From Melieria omissa (lineage: Eukaryota > Arthropoda > Insecta > Diptera > Ulidiidae), in assembly GCA_963971225.1 (NCBI GenBank), contig OZ020268.1, forward strand, positions 33,815,848 to 33,879,847: a stretch of 64,000 bases of DNA, in the 5' to 3' direction. Each line of letters opens with the position of its first letter. The stretch's first letter is position 1. The position numbers and the translations under genes were made by a program. Below are positions 22,486-34,249 of this stretch, in pieces. The notes under the pieces are model-generated. The model had not been told where the DNA came from. It worked only from the letters and a program-made list of their open reading frames with translations, and searched no databases.

Positions 22486-23473
22486 CGAAGGTTGCCTTTT
22501 ATATTCTTTTAAAAAGGATGGAAATTCATTTTTTTATCATCAAAAATGGTTTTGTTGCTTTTCAAGGTATTCTCCTTGAAGATTTATACACTTTTGAATG
22601 CACTCAAACCAATTGTCAAAGCACTTTTTCCACTCCGATTGAAACGCCTCCAAAACATGGTTTTTGAATGCTTCAGCAGCATCTTCTGGCGATGAAAATC
22701 GTTGACAATGCAATTTGTTGTTTGATGTGCGGCAATAAAAAGAAGTCATTGGGTGCTAGGTCGGAGCTGTATGGCGGATGACCCACTAAATCGATGCTTT
22801 GGCCGATCAAACAGGCGGTTGTTTGAGCCGATGTGTGAGAACGCGCTCGGCTTGGAAGACCCACATGGACGTTTGCTGTTTTGTTTCGGGCTCATATGCA
22901 TATATCCATGATTCGGCACCTTTGACGATCTTATAAACGTCTTTCGAATTACCGCGATCGAATTTTTCCATTATTTCTTTGCACCAATCGACACGAGCCT
23001 TTTTTGAGCGATTGCCAAATTATGCGGAATCCAACGAGAACAAATCTTTCTGACAGCTAAATGTTCATGCAATATCGAATGAACGGCCATGGAACTAATG
23101 CCCAAGGATGCCACGGTACGTCACATGACGATCTTTCATTATCAGTTCACGCACAGCATCGATGGTTTCTGGCACAATGCCCAATTTTGGACGACCTTAA
23201 CGAAATTCGTCCTGGCGATCGAAGCACTATTGTTGAGATAATTCACTTCGGAAATCGTAAAAAAATATTGCTCGAAAATGTTCACAAGTTAAATCCATTT
23301 TTTGACCGAGATGAATTTTTCAAGTCAGTGTAAACAACACAAATAGCGCTTGAACATCGAAATGTTCTAAGCACGTTTATGGTAAAAAATTACAAACTTT
23401 TCAATGGCCATCTCAGATTTTTCGAAAAAGTACTAGACCATCCCTATTGAAAAAATATAAAAGGTAGCCTATG
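22486..23473 (-). pseudogene. internally deleted mariner transposon, both TIRs present
   Basis: The ends CGAAGGTTGCCTTTTATATT (22486 on) and, on the other strand, CATAGGCTACCTTTTATATT (inward from 23473) form 36-bp inverted repeats with about nine mismatches. TA flanks both ends. Minus-strand frames give the transposase: VPETIDAVRELIMKDRHVT, GISSMAVHSILHEHLAVRK, KICSRWIPHNLAIAQK, then a jump to SHTSAQTTACLIGQSIDL, GHPPYSSDLAPNDFFLLPHI and KNHVLEAFQSEWKKCFDNWF. The stretch between the first catalytic Asp region and SSHTSAQ is missing, and stops and frameshifts are present, so it cannot be active. The element is about 1.0 kb against about 1.3 kb for full mariners. Confidence 0.93.
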
Positions 23474-23779
23474 TATCCATCATAATCTTGAAAAAAGGGG
23501 ACACCCGAGTATTTTCCATCGTTGTTCAAAATTATTTCATGTTTTAGAACTTTTTCCCATAAAGCATGAACCTTTCTACTTTCGCTCTACTTCTATACTT
23601 TGCATATCTGGACACAAGATCCGCATGTGCCGCATGATAAAAAATTTCTTAAAATTAAGAGGCTGCAATATACCATTGTGTGTAATTTCATTGAAATAAT
23701 TTTATGAATATTTTCCCCACTTTTAAAATAAGCGAAACAATATTAAAAAGGAAAAATTAATATTTACATCTTTTGTTTT

Positions 23780-25370
23780 CACAACAAAAAACTCCTTCAG
23801 CACAGCTATTCGACTAAAAGCTCCTTAAAGTGCTGCTGCACTTTTGTTGTTGTTGTGGCCGATGCTGTGCTTGCAGTTATTACGGTAGTTAGCCTCGTTT
23901 GGCTTAATGAAAATTAACAGCGAAGACAAAAACCGAGAGCAGAAAAATTAATTAGCGCAACGTTCGGACAGCGCAGCTAACATCCGTTGGCTATTATGGC
24001 AACAAACAGAGGCGCACGGGAGCGGAGTTTCGAGGTAAACAATCAGATAATAGTTGGAAAAATAGTTTTAGGAGTTTTCCAAACTAAACAATTCTTCTTG
24101 GAACGAAAAGCCAAGAAGAAAAATCTCGACAATTAATCAAAATTCAAACCCCACTCATTACAGACTTACAGAAGCTCTTATCTCTGTTCTGCTCTACTCT
24201 CAACTTGGGCGCTGACTGCGCATTTTTTCGATGCTGGCTCTGGCAATTACTTTGCCACGGCTGTTGCCATCATTATTGAGCATTTATTGTTGTAATTGTT
24301 GGTGTTGTTGGCACATTAATTTTCGCCCACCCACTCAACTCGCCAAAACATTACACTGCACTAATTAAAAAGTTTCGCTGTGCTGAACTAACGTCCTCAA
24401 GCGCCCACAGCTCCACACATCATGCACTCACACCAACACATACAGACACATACTTGTACTATAAGTCAGCCTGCCGGCCTGGCTGACTGTTCACATTGAC
24501 CGTGAGCAGCTTGATTTGTCAAGGTGGACAACATACCGGAGGCGACAATTTCACTCAGCTGCTCGAATTTGGTTGCGAATGCTGCAACGGCAACAATTGA
24601 CTCGGCACGTATTCGCTGACGTTGTTACAACATAATCGGAAAAGTTTTGGCAAGCGAAAAGTTATAGCATTGACGTCAGCCAGCAGCGGCCGCCATTTAA
24701 ATCGACCTGCTGCCAATTGGTGTGCAATCTTCGCCCCACCCTTCGAACGCGCCCTACTAGTCATCCGGCATTTGCCGTAGAATACCAACAAAAGTCAAAC
24801 AGGAAATTAAATTTCCAATTTCCGCACAACGCACAACGGCCGCCTTTGCAATTCGTTTCGGTGGGCGTCAGTGCACAATTTGGCCGTCGCTGAACTCTGA
24901 ACTGCGCAACCAACCGTAAGCCACTCGCCGCCCCGGTTGTCACAATTAGCGCATAAATTATAATTGCTATCTCAGCGCGGCGCACATAATTCACATTTTT
25001 CCATCCTTCAGCGCGCTCTTCTATAGTCATCGCTCCGCTTTGCTTAAGGGCGTCGCCCGTCGCCGCTGTGTTTTTGTCGCTTTGTTGCTGCGGGCGGCAC
25101 AACACTCAAGTCGTACACGCTGCCCCGGTCAAAGTTGTTTGCCGGCCGAGGACATGCGGCAGCCTGCGCCCTAAGTCGCCGAACAAACATCATAAACAAC
25201 GCCCGAGTTAAAAATTGCAGCCATATTTTGTATACGCGCCAAAGTGCCAAAGCATTAACGCGTTAATAAGTTTTTATCGTTTGATAAAAACGCAGCTAAT
25301 GAACTTTTAATGGTCGCAGTTAATTCGATGCACTGCCAGCTGGCGCTACTTTGCAGGTTTGCATTTATAT
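23780..25370. other. unique GC-richer block; candidate promoter or enhancer
   Basis: Clearly richer in GC than its surroundings, with TGACGTCA near 24673 and several GGCCGCC words. Overlapping minus-strand frames (24555-25250) reflect low stop density in GC-rich DNA; none resembles a known protein. A non-coding first exon of Frq or another gene could lie here. Confidence 0.35.
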
Positions 25371-25726
25371 TTAAGCACTCATAGTTGCCTCAGTTAGTCT
25401 CCTTCAGATTAGTGAATACAAATTAGATATAATTTTTCTCAGGTTTATATATTTTTTTTAATTTTCAGAATTTTTAGAGAACTTTGAGGCATTAAAAAAA
25501 TATTTATGTTGTCTATTTAAGATGGTCATTTAAATCACTTGAAAAAAGCAATAATTTATAAACTAATTTCTTGTAAAGTGTTGTGTAAGGCCTTATGCTC
25601 CCGAGCGGAGGAAGGAAAAAAATGAGCAAATTTCCATTGTTTCTTTATAAACTTATGATAGAAAGCTTACATCAGCTATCCTACACATCAGTTATCCTAC
25701 ATCAGCTATCCTCTATCCTCACAAGG

Positions 25727-26012
25727 ACTCTCACCGGTAACTGGCTTATCGGAACGTGCTCCATCAAGCTCGGTGTAAACCAAAAAGACTACTGCGGAAG
25801 CATCTCCTCTGTCACGGCACAGCTCTTAGGAAAAGAAGGCATTTCTACGAAACCTTGCGGAGATATCCTGCATAGTTGCGTCGTCCAAATGGTTTGACAA
25901 AGTAACCTAATCCTAGGGAAAGCTGTACAAATAAGGTGTCACAACGGGCCTGCTTGGTGGCCTATGTGGAGTATAGAACCTCTTCTGTCATTTCAACCTG
26001 ACCTAACCAAAC
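25727..26012 (+). mobile_element. LINE 3' end sharing the SINE tail
   Basis: The plus frame reads LTGNWLIGTCSIKLGVNQKD followed by YCGSI, which resembles the LTGHxxIGxHAxxLGxxxxDxC segment near the end of I/Jockey-group ORF2. It is then followed by TCACAACGGGCCTG, GGCCTA and TTCAACCTGACCTAACC (25938-26009), the same words in the same order as the 3' end of the SINE at 8089-8155. Confidence 0.55.
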
Positions 26013-26608
26013 AAACATAAAAATTATTTAAATAATTAGAAGCCCACTTTGTTATGAGACGAAAAGGTGGGGTTCAGAAATGGGCTTCAAAGAAAAATAT
26101 ACAGCTAAGAAGGGAAGAGTAGGCTGTATCTACGCTTTGTGATCTACTTAGAAGAATTGATAAGTACCCATTGATGGAAGCTGATGACATTTGGACTTCT
26201 TCTTCTTGACTGGCAAGGGAGTGTGATCCCGAGGCCATTATCTTCTTCTTTTCGACTGGCACGACAGCCCGATTACCGCAACCATCCATGTTGTGCGTGT
26301 GAATTTTTTCAAGGTTAGAAGGGACCTACAGTTTTATGCGTTGGGAGCTTTTTCATAGGCAATTTTTATTCTCAGAGGTTTGCCTATTTCCTGCTGAGAG
26401 GACAGCCGCCGAAAGAAAAATTTTTGTTTTTCTTTCTTTTTTTGGTGTTAGCAGCAACGGGGTCTTGAGCCTTGGTTTGAGTATCGCATTTGACTCGCGG
26501 CTCAACGTACTTCCCAGCTGAGCTACGGTGGCTGAGAGGTCACTATGGCCATGATTATTCAGGAACTCTAGGGAGATTCTTTCCCTAAGTAAGGACCAGG
26601 TCAGAAGC

Positions 26609-26950
26609 ATGATTAGTATTCTGACGGTTCACTGTTTAATTAGAATCCATGCTGAAAATGTGGGGCTGTTTTCAAACGACGACGACGACGAGGAAAAACA
26701 TCTTCTTCGCATTCTATATACTTGCCCTGTTTTATCCAGACGAAAGAAGAATCATCTGGGCAACTTCTTCATAGACAGTCTAAATGATCTCACTGACAAG
26801 ACTATTCATAGTATACTAAGCTTCGTGAAAAGCTCAAACTAGTTCACTAAGAGAGCAAACTTAAGTTCAATTGATTATGGCATCAAAATTTACAGTTATG
26901 ACCGCAGTGAGCTCCGCCTTGGGACAGCCACTCTTACCTACCTAACTACC
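26609..26950 (+). mobile_element. LINE ORF2 C-terminus with CTAC tail
   Basis: The 77-residue frame reads LTVHCLIRIHAENVGL, DDDDEEKHLLRILYTCPVLS and DKTIHSILSFVKSS. This matches the terminal Cys-rich domain of I/Jockey-group LINEs (ETVxHLLCxCPALSRRR). The 3' UTR ends GGGACAGCCACTCTTACCTA and a degenerate CTAC repeat at 26930-26952. The element is 5'-truncated. Confidence 0.72.
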
Positions 26951-28653
26951 TATGGCCAAAAATAAGAGAGTAGGAGAGTAGAGAGTAAGTAGAGTAAGTA
27001 GATAAGACCTACATTTCAGCTAAGAATCAACACGTTTTCAGTAACTGTACTTGCAGCATGTAAATTCAACTTAAACGGTTCATTAAAAAGAAAGGAGTTA
27101 TGGGAGATCTACTTGGAATAACCCAAGACATAGTCATTAGAGTAGAAATTCGATAACTAGGACAGCCCTCCAAATTACTAGATATGAACTTTATGTGAGC
27201 AAAAAGGAACCCCTTATGTGCTTCACGTCCGCAAATCCCCAAACGACGAGTGTTTTTAATCAGTAAGAACTTGACTTACAGGTGGAAGCTGTTTTAAAGG
27301 GATATTTCCAGGATTTAAAGGATACTTCTAGGAGCTATCACGGCGCACTGTGCTAATGCATCAATGCTCCAACAGTGACGCATTAGTTATATTCTCTGCA
27401 GAGCTGCGACAAGAGAGCAAAACTTGAATCGATTAATCATTTTCTATGTCAATTTTCCACTCTACGTCCACAAATAGGCTTGAAATCATTTATTCTGGAC
27501 TACCAAGTGGATACTTTTAGGAGACAAAAGCCATTGTTGTGAAGGCGCATATGATTGAATAAATGTATAAATTGATGTGAATGTGCTGCGCTGAATAGAA
27601 ATAGATTTTTCCATGCGACAATATCATCGTCAACCATTTGAAGAATAAAACTTCAGATATGAGGAATTTAATAAAAAACCTAAACATGGAAAATGAAAAC
27701 GAAGGCTGCACAAACAATCAAAGTGGTCGTGGTGTTCTATTGCCAATATAATAATACTAATAATAGCAGTGGTCGATTAAAGAGGGGCGGGGGGGTTGAA
27801 ACCCCCCAAATATTAAGATCGCCTTTAAATCTACATACAAATGAAACGAAATTTTTTAAATATTAAAGAATTACTTTTTGAAACCCACCCGCAATATTTT
27901 TCTGAATCCGCCGCTGAATAATTTTAATAATAATGTCGTTGGACTGGGCTACAAAGGCTTAACTGTATGATTAGATTGGGCCAAGTATCTAACTAGGAGA
28001 AAGTTTGGTTCATTTTGTGGAAGAATGGTTCATTTTGTGTTGATAGGACTGTGCCTCATCAATAACTGTTCGACTGTAACAAGTTTTGGTAGTCGCCGTA
28101 GGCCAAACGTAACCATTTACTCTCCTAGAAACTAGAGAAAACTTCAACCGATTGGTGAAACTGATGTACACTTTTGATTGGTTTATGTGAAAAATTTCTT
28201 GACCTTATTATTGTCAAAAAGCCCACTTCGGACTGGTTTTACAAATAAAATCCATAAGCACATTCTAATATAAATATAACTCATACGCCACGTTGGGCTG
28301 CGCCAAAAAATGCACATATCGCAATTACACAGTTTGAATGTGGTATTTTTGCATTGGTGTCTTAAGCAAATTTGTTGGTCGTTAAAATATCTACAAACTT
28401 GCCGAAGACAGTAAAGCGATATTCGGAACGATTTAGGACCTATTAGCATGTAAATGTTCGAAGACTTAAGCGACAAACTTCCCGAAAATTACCAAACTTC
28501 AAAGTCGGATTTCTCTTAAACTAGAGCTAATCTTACCAAACGGCTGGTGGATCTCAACTCAGTATACCTATAGGAAACTCACCCAGTAGGTCCCCCCATG
28601 TCTAAATTTTTGAGGGCAAATTTCACGCACAGTGCTATCATCCAAAGATACAT

Positions 28654-29220
28654 TATAGTTTCTTGAATAAACCATTTCGGGAATCTGATGTAATATAAAA
28701 TGATCATTGATTCGTTTAAAGATTAAAGAAATAATTTTCAAATGATGCAGTGAGTTCAATAAAGTTTTGGAGACTCGGATAAAAAATAAAAAACTTAGAA
28801 ATTAAAAAAAATAAATAAAAAAGTGAAAATTAAAGTTTATAGTGAGTTTTTCAAGTCAGCGTTTTGTGGAAATACAAAAAAAAATAAAAAAAAAAATTAC
28901 AAAAAAAAATTACAAAAAATAGTGATACCTGCAATTTTCTGTTCCATGATGATATCAATTAATACATGAAACGATACTGGGGTACAGAAAATTGTATAGT
29001 TTCCTGAATTAACCACTTCGGAGATCTGATGTAACAGTGAGTTTAATAAAGTTTTTGAGACTCGAAGAAAAAATAAAAAAATTTAAAATTTAAAAAAATT
29101 AATAAAAAAGTTAAAATAAAAAGTATTGTGGGTTTTTCAAGTCATTATAGAATTGGTGATACCTTCAATTTCATGCTCCACGATGACATCACTTAATACA
29201 TGAAAAGAATACTTTTCCAA
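28654..29220. repeat. tandem duplication, period about 341 bp
   Basis: TATAGTTTC(T/C)TGAAT(A/T)AACCA begins at 28654 and 28995. The following text, (GTGAGTT(C/T)AATAAAGTTTT, GAGACTCG, then A-rich runs, TTTTTCAAGTCA, GATACCT(G/T)CAATTT, CATGATGA/CGATGACATCA) runs parallel in both copies; the second is shorter. Confidence 0.8.
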
Positions 29221-30792
29221 ATGATTTCTTTGGTTTTACCTCTAGTTTTCTGCACAAAACACATGTCACCAGTCATGGCGCAAGTAAGAAAACTTGACCA
29301 CCTACGAAATTAGGTAAAAAGCAAAAAAGTTATGTGTCAGCACCAATCGAACCATCTTCTTCTAACTTACCCTGTCGATTCGCTTACTCTGTCATTTATC
29401 AGTCGACTACCGATTTGTCTGTCACAGTCATTTTACCATTTTTGCAAGCTAACATTCGTCAATCCCTTTACTCCTTTGCAACTTACCCTTCTGCGGTTAA
29501 GCGTTCGCTGAACCCGCTTTCGTTGCACTACTTTCCCTCAGTAGTATTTTCTACTCCAGCAACCTTTGCTACCTCTCATTCTACCGACTCAGGTCAAACG
29601 CAATCAATTTAATTCGATTTGCCAAGCTTTATTGATATCTAAACATAACCCAACTATATTTCACACTCACACTCACGCACAGCATAAGCCCGACCGCAGT
29701 CGACGGAGATTGGCAGCTGTGTAATGTGGCATATCCGGCGATATATGTGCCACATAATGTGCTTAACTTTAATCGTATTTGTAAGAAACACTAAAGTCGA
29801 TTACGCTGAGCTGACTCAGCGCCAAACAGACAGATTTATTTTAGCTCAATGCCAGCATGTCGGAAACATGATATTGATTACGATGTTGTTGTTATTGCTG
29901 CTGCGATGCTTTATGAATATTTGTATTGGGTTGTTAGTTGAATCGGGATACACGCCAGCGCCGATAGCGTTACTAGCGACAGTAGCAAATTGCTTGTGGC
30001 TTAGTGCGAGACGAGCATAATTGAAATGTTTATAATTACTAAGCAGCAACGTTGATGATGTAACATTTACGCTCACCGCACTTACACACATGCACGCAAT
30101 TGCTGTATACAAGTTCAATAAATAACTATGTAACTATTGAAATGTTGTAGGTGTGTTTAATATTTACAGTGCAAATTTGAAATGGGCAAAAGTCACATGT
30201 GAACTCCACTCCACTGGTTGTTAAGCCATAAGTTGACCTTGAAGTGATTCAATTAGGTACAACATGAAAAATTGTGTAACGTTAAGGTAACCGAAAGTTT
30301 TCGAAACTTGTCATCAAATGAGACTCATGTCAACTTGATGTAAATAAATTTTTAATGACATTTTAAAATTTTTACTTTCGATAAAAACCATAATTTTTTT
30401 GGAGCAATTTTATGGGATTTTTGATGAGAATTGTATTGGATTTAAAAAAAAAATTTTGGAAACTTGATAATATTTACCAGTACATCGATTTAGTGTGCAT
30501 CATCAATTGACGATTTTAGGGTATTTAAAGCAAAGAGGAAACTTTGTTGAATGTGGATGTTAGGATAAGCCGTAAATCTAATCTCTGAAAGAAAGTTTAA
30601 AAAGCACTGAGACTAAGCAGTGGATTGCACTTGAAAAGGAAAGTTTTTTGGGCCACGTAAGAACTTTGTACTTGCAATCGAGTTATGAAGTTTTTTTAAA
30701 CAGATTCTAAAACCAAAAACATTTTATTCCAATAACGATCAATTCATTGAAAATAATATATTTTGAAGTTAGACAACATTTAACGATGTTAA

Positions 30793-31268
30793 CCCTTTCG
30801 CTACAGGTTTTTACTGGGGACAGTTAAATTTTAAGTTTTAGGCTTCTATGTGGCTTCCATAAGAAAATGTTTCAATATTTATACTCGGACCCTGTATTTT
30901 AGAGTGTTTTTCTATGAGAGCAACCACATCGTTGTGGTTGTGATAATTACTTAAACATAAAAGTTTTTACGCATATCGAAAATTTGAACATTTCTTCATT
31001 AACTTCAGACAAAATTAAAAAAAAATGTACCTAAATTGAAAGAAAACGTAAAATTAAAAAGATATCTGCTTCTTCTTCCTTTAATACGTCAAGATATACC
31101 ATTGAAAAACGTGTATACTTGTTTAAACTTAAATATTCGGTTTATTAATTTCGTATTTTTCCTAAAACTTTAAACTACTCTAAGGACCAACAAAAGATGT
31201 GAAACCACAAAGGGTTCAGACGTCTACGAACTACCATGTTGCCATATGGCTACAAAATAGCGAAAGAG
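30793..31268. mobile_element. TTAA-flanked MITE, 476 bp
   Basis: TTAA flanks the element at 30789-30792 and 31269-31272. It begins CCCTTTCGCTACAGG and ends ATAGCGAAAGAG, an 11-base inverted match with one mismatch. Internal palindromes are CAACCACA-TCGT-TGTGGTTG (30921-30940) and GCCATATGGC (31241-31250). No ORF of note. This fits a piggyBac-like MITE. Confidence 0.75.
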
Positions 31269-32289
31269 TTAAGAAAGAGAGAGAGAGAGGGGAGCGATTT
31301 TGCTTCGGTTTTTATGAGTTTTTGCAGTTGTAATATATGATTTTGTGTATGTAGAAGCTATGAATAAAAAGAAGTTGCGGAGGTAATTATTCCTTTTGCT
31401 GGATAAAGCAGTGCAAAAGCATAGACGGATTTTCTTTCCTTTCCTCGTCCAAGCAGCTATGACGGAATTCGTTTGAAAATAGCCCGAAATTTTAAACGTA
31501 ACAGTGACCTGTCAGAACGCCGATTATGGTTGTTATCTGGTCTCTTTAAGTGAGATAAGCTCTCAAGAATTAAGGAAGTTTGAGATTGGCCAAATTTGAC
31601 GCGCAGAAGAAGATGTGTTGCCATCAGTCTATCTTAAATAAACGAAAGAGGAACACAAAAAACTACAATTTCTTAAAATAACTGCCCAATTGTACCCTGC
31701 CAAGAGAACTCGTTTGCTCTATAGTTCCCTGAAATATTCCTATGTCCCGTATCTCGGGATCTGAGCACAGGTGCATGTGATGTAGCTTCACATGGCAGTA
31801 TCGTTGAATGAGAATAAGAAGAGGTAAACATGATACAACAATCACCCGATCAACGATCAACAATGTTTGACAATTTACAGCTCCTTGCTTACACCGATAT
31901 CATTGACGTCATCGGGCGTAATGAGCTAGATGTCACAATGGCAGAATGGGTCTGGTGCTAAATGAGGCAACACGAACTATAGGCTGTCTACACGGAGGGA
32001 CTCGCAGCGGCTAGAGTCTCACGTTCAGGCCGACAGGTATACTTTTGAAGTTTTCAAGGAATTCGTCCACTTTGTCACCGCCATTAAAAACAGCAATGAT
32101 GTCAGCCTGGAGATAAAGTGAATGATAACTGTAGCCAATAGGAGCTACTACGGTCTTGGTAGGTAACGGAGTAGCAGAGACCTCTCTCGACCGACAAAAC
32201 TTGCACTCTAAAGGACGCTTATTCTGTTTGTGCTTCTCTATGGCGCTGTCACGTAAGAGCACAGCGGCTCTTGAGGTGTTCGAGAGCAC

Positions 32290-32402
32290 AGCGAGCTGTA
32301 TGAGCCGTTTAAAATCCTGGCTTGGCCATGTCTTCCGCATGGAGAGGAAACGCCTGGGGACAGTTTTTGCGGAGTTGTTATGGTCAGTTAAGTAAGTATG
32401 TA
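32290..32402 (+). mobile_element. second RTE-type LINE 3' fragment
   Basis: The frame reads MSRLKSWLGHVFRMERKR, the WLGHVxRM motif of RTE-type ORF2 ends. It then has TTATGGTCAGTTAAGTAAGT, nearly identical to the 3' tail at 17768-17790. It is a short 5'-truncated relative of that element. Confidence 0.65.
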
Positions 32403-32580
32403 AGAACAATACAACAGTTGCTGTACTGCCGCCCTACTCCGCAGATACGCCAACTCCGTACTCTGGGGTCAACATTCCTGACGGATCTGGCTAGCGCGGC
32501 GAAAGACAAAATCTTGGATCTGCTTTTCTTGATTAAGAGGCCGAGTTGGGTGTCCTGGATTAAGACTTTTGATTAGTTCC
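32403..32580 (+). mobile_element. LINE ORF2 C-terminal fragment
   Basis: The frame reads QQLLYCRPTPQIRQLRTLGS followed by TFLTDLASAAKDKILDLLFL, resembling the CPAxxxRRLRxLGSxFLxDL end of I/Jockey-group LINEs. It abuts the RTE-type fragment directly, so two LINE remains are nested or adjacent. Confidence 0.6.
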
Positions 32581-33274
32581 AGAGGAAAACTAAAAAGTTT
32601 GCAGAATGGATCACTTCAACCTTGACTTTAAGATCTGAATAATTTTAATTTCATACAATTCTTAAATTTTTAAAGAAGACAAAATATTTGTAATTAAATG
32701 TTCAAGATTAGCAATTCTTGACACGGTCTTCAAACACTGAAAAATTTCAGTGGCTTTTAATAACAAATTGCTTGAAATAAACCTTTTTCTTGCTTTCCAA
32801 CGAAAGCCTATCTTTTTGTTTAAATTATGCCGCCAGACATTTTTACTGCCCATGTGTGTGTAAAATTTACAATCGGCAGCAGCGTTTTCATCTGCGTGTG
32901 GCCTATTAAATTTTTAATGATTCAATACAGTACGTGCCGGAATGCAAAATTAAGCGCATTGCAGTTCACATGTGCGATATTTGGCATATAGTATAAAACA
33001 AATTTGCACATACAAATTTACAACACAACAAACAAACAAACTCGTTGCAAAGTCATTGAGCGATGAGTTGTTGTCGAACATGAAACATATTTTTAATTCT
33101 ATGACAACAAATAAGATTTAAAGCAGAAGATTAAGTTGGAAATTTTGGTGAAAGCAATTTTGTGCATAATTCGTGTGAGATATTAAATGTAATGAAATAT
33201 TTTTTTTTTTTTATTTATCTATTTAGTCCACGAATTAACAATTCTTACAGACTAATAAATTGAAATTTATTATA

Positions 33275-33593
33275 TTGTTACGAAAATGACTTCTCTAAGT
33301 TCGTGTCTGGATTGTGCTTGAAAATAAAACCACTTCAATTATTCAGCGCAAACGCAGTCAAACACCAACAATCACTTTATTTACAAATTTACACTGGTTT
33401 GTCTTTACACTACTACTATTGCATGTTTCCCCTTTGCTTGCTCGAATTAGACTCGACCCTCAGCGCTACACACTGCCGCCTTTTATACCTGTCTGGTTAT
33501 CGCGCCGACTGTTCTAGCACATTTCAATTGGACAATGTTCGACCATTCTCGCACAGCCCATCACCTTCGCGAACCATCCTTGCCATATCGGAA
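33275..33593 (-). mobile_element. candidate solo LTR, 319 bp
   Basis: On the minus strand the block has GGTATAAAAGGCGGCAGTG (TATA box and start-like region, near 33489) and then AATAAA at 33376-33381. It ends CATTTTCGTAACAA. The 5-bp word TTATA flanks it (33270-33274 and 33594-33598). This order (promoter, poly(A) signal, short R) is typical of a Gypsy-type LTR. No internal retrotransposon sequence follows, so it would be a solo LTR. The ends are not the usual TG...CA if the TTATA borders are right. Confidence 0.55.
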
Positions 33594-34249
33594 TTATAGC
33601 AAGTTTGCCGTACTCAGTGCGCCGTACTAAAGTGCGAGCCTAAAAGTATGCTCGTAAAAACATTCACGCATAGCACAGCAACAAAGTGCCTCATGGTTAC
33701 AATATGTTGTTTTGCAGTTAAGTTTACTGGGTGATTGAGTCAGAGCACTGGCTGAGTCGAAACGTTGGCGTTGGTAGAGGATAAAAGAAGACACTTAATT
33801 TGGGTGGATTTTCTTGTTTTGATGAAACCTGCAAAATTAATATGGAACTCAGATCACAGCTTTTTTTACTTGACTGGTTCTTGATTCCATTCGATCTGAA
33901 AACAAATCCAAGTATTATTCTGACAGATTGAAGTTCTAATAGATTCTGGTTTTCTAAGGGAAAAGTTGCTGAATTTTGAACCATGTAATCTTCATTTATT
34001 TTGTTCTCAGAAAGTAAATTATTTGATTATGAAAACTACAATTCGAGACACAGTTCGATATGCTTCGACTTCGAGGGTTTCCAATACTTCTCTATGTGTC
34101 CAATGATGCACACATTTTCACTTCCACCATTCCAAACCCATTTCCATATTTAATGCACTAATTCCATGCTTGTGCTGTTCTCAGATGCAAAGAAACTCAA
34201 AAGTTTCTAGAATGCACTCCAGCGCATTTTACAACTAGTTATGCCTTTC

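Noticed and set aside
23553..23577. Possible Frq first exon (minus strand ATG-GGA-AAA-AGT-TCT-AAA)
   Set aside because: It resembles the MGKxSSK start, but it runs into TGA two codons later and there is no donor in phase.
24555..25250. Three overlapping minus-strand ORFs
   Set aside because: Same cause: a GC-rich block with few stops. No known protein features.
32662..32853. Minus-strand ORF beginning MGSKN, considered as a myristoylated N-terminus for Frq
   Set aside because: The sequence after the first residues does not resemble any frequenin and no donor follows in the right phase.
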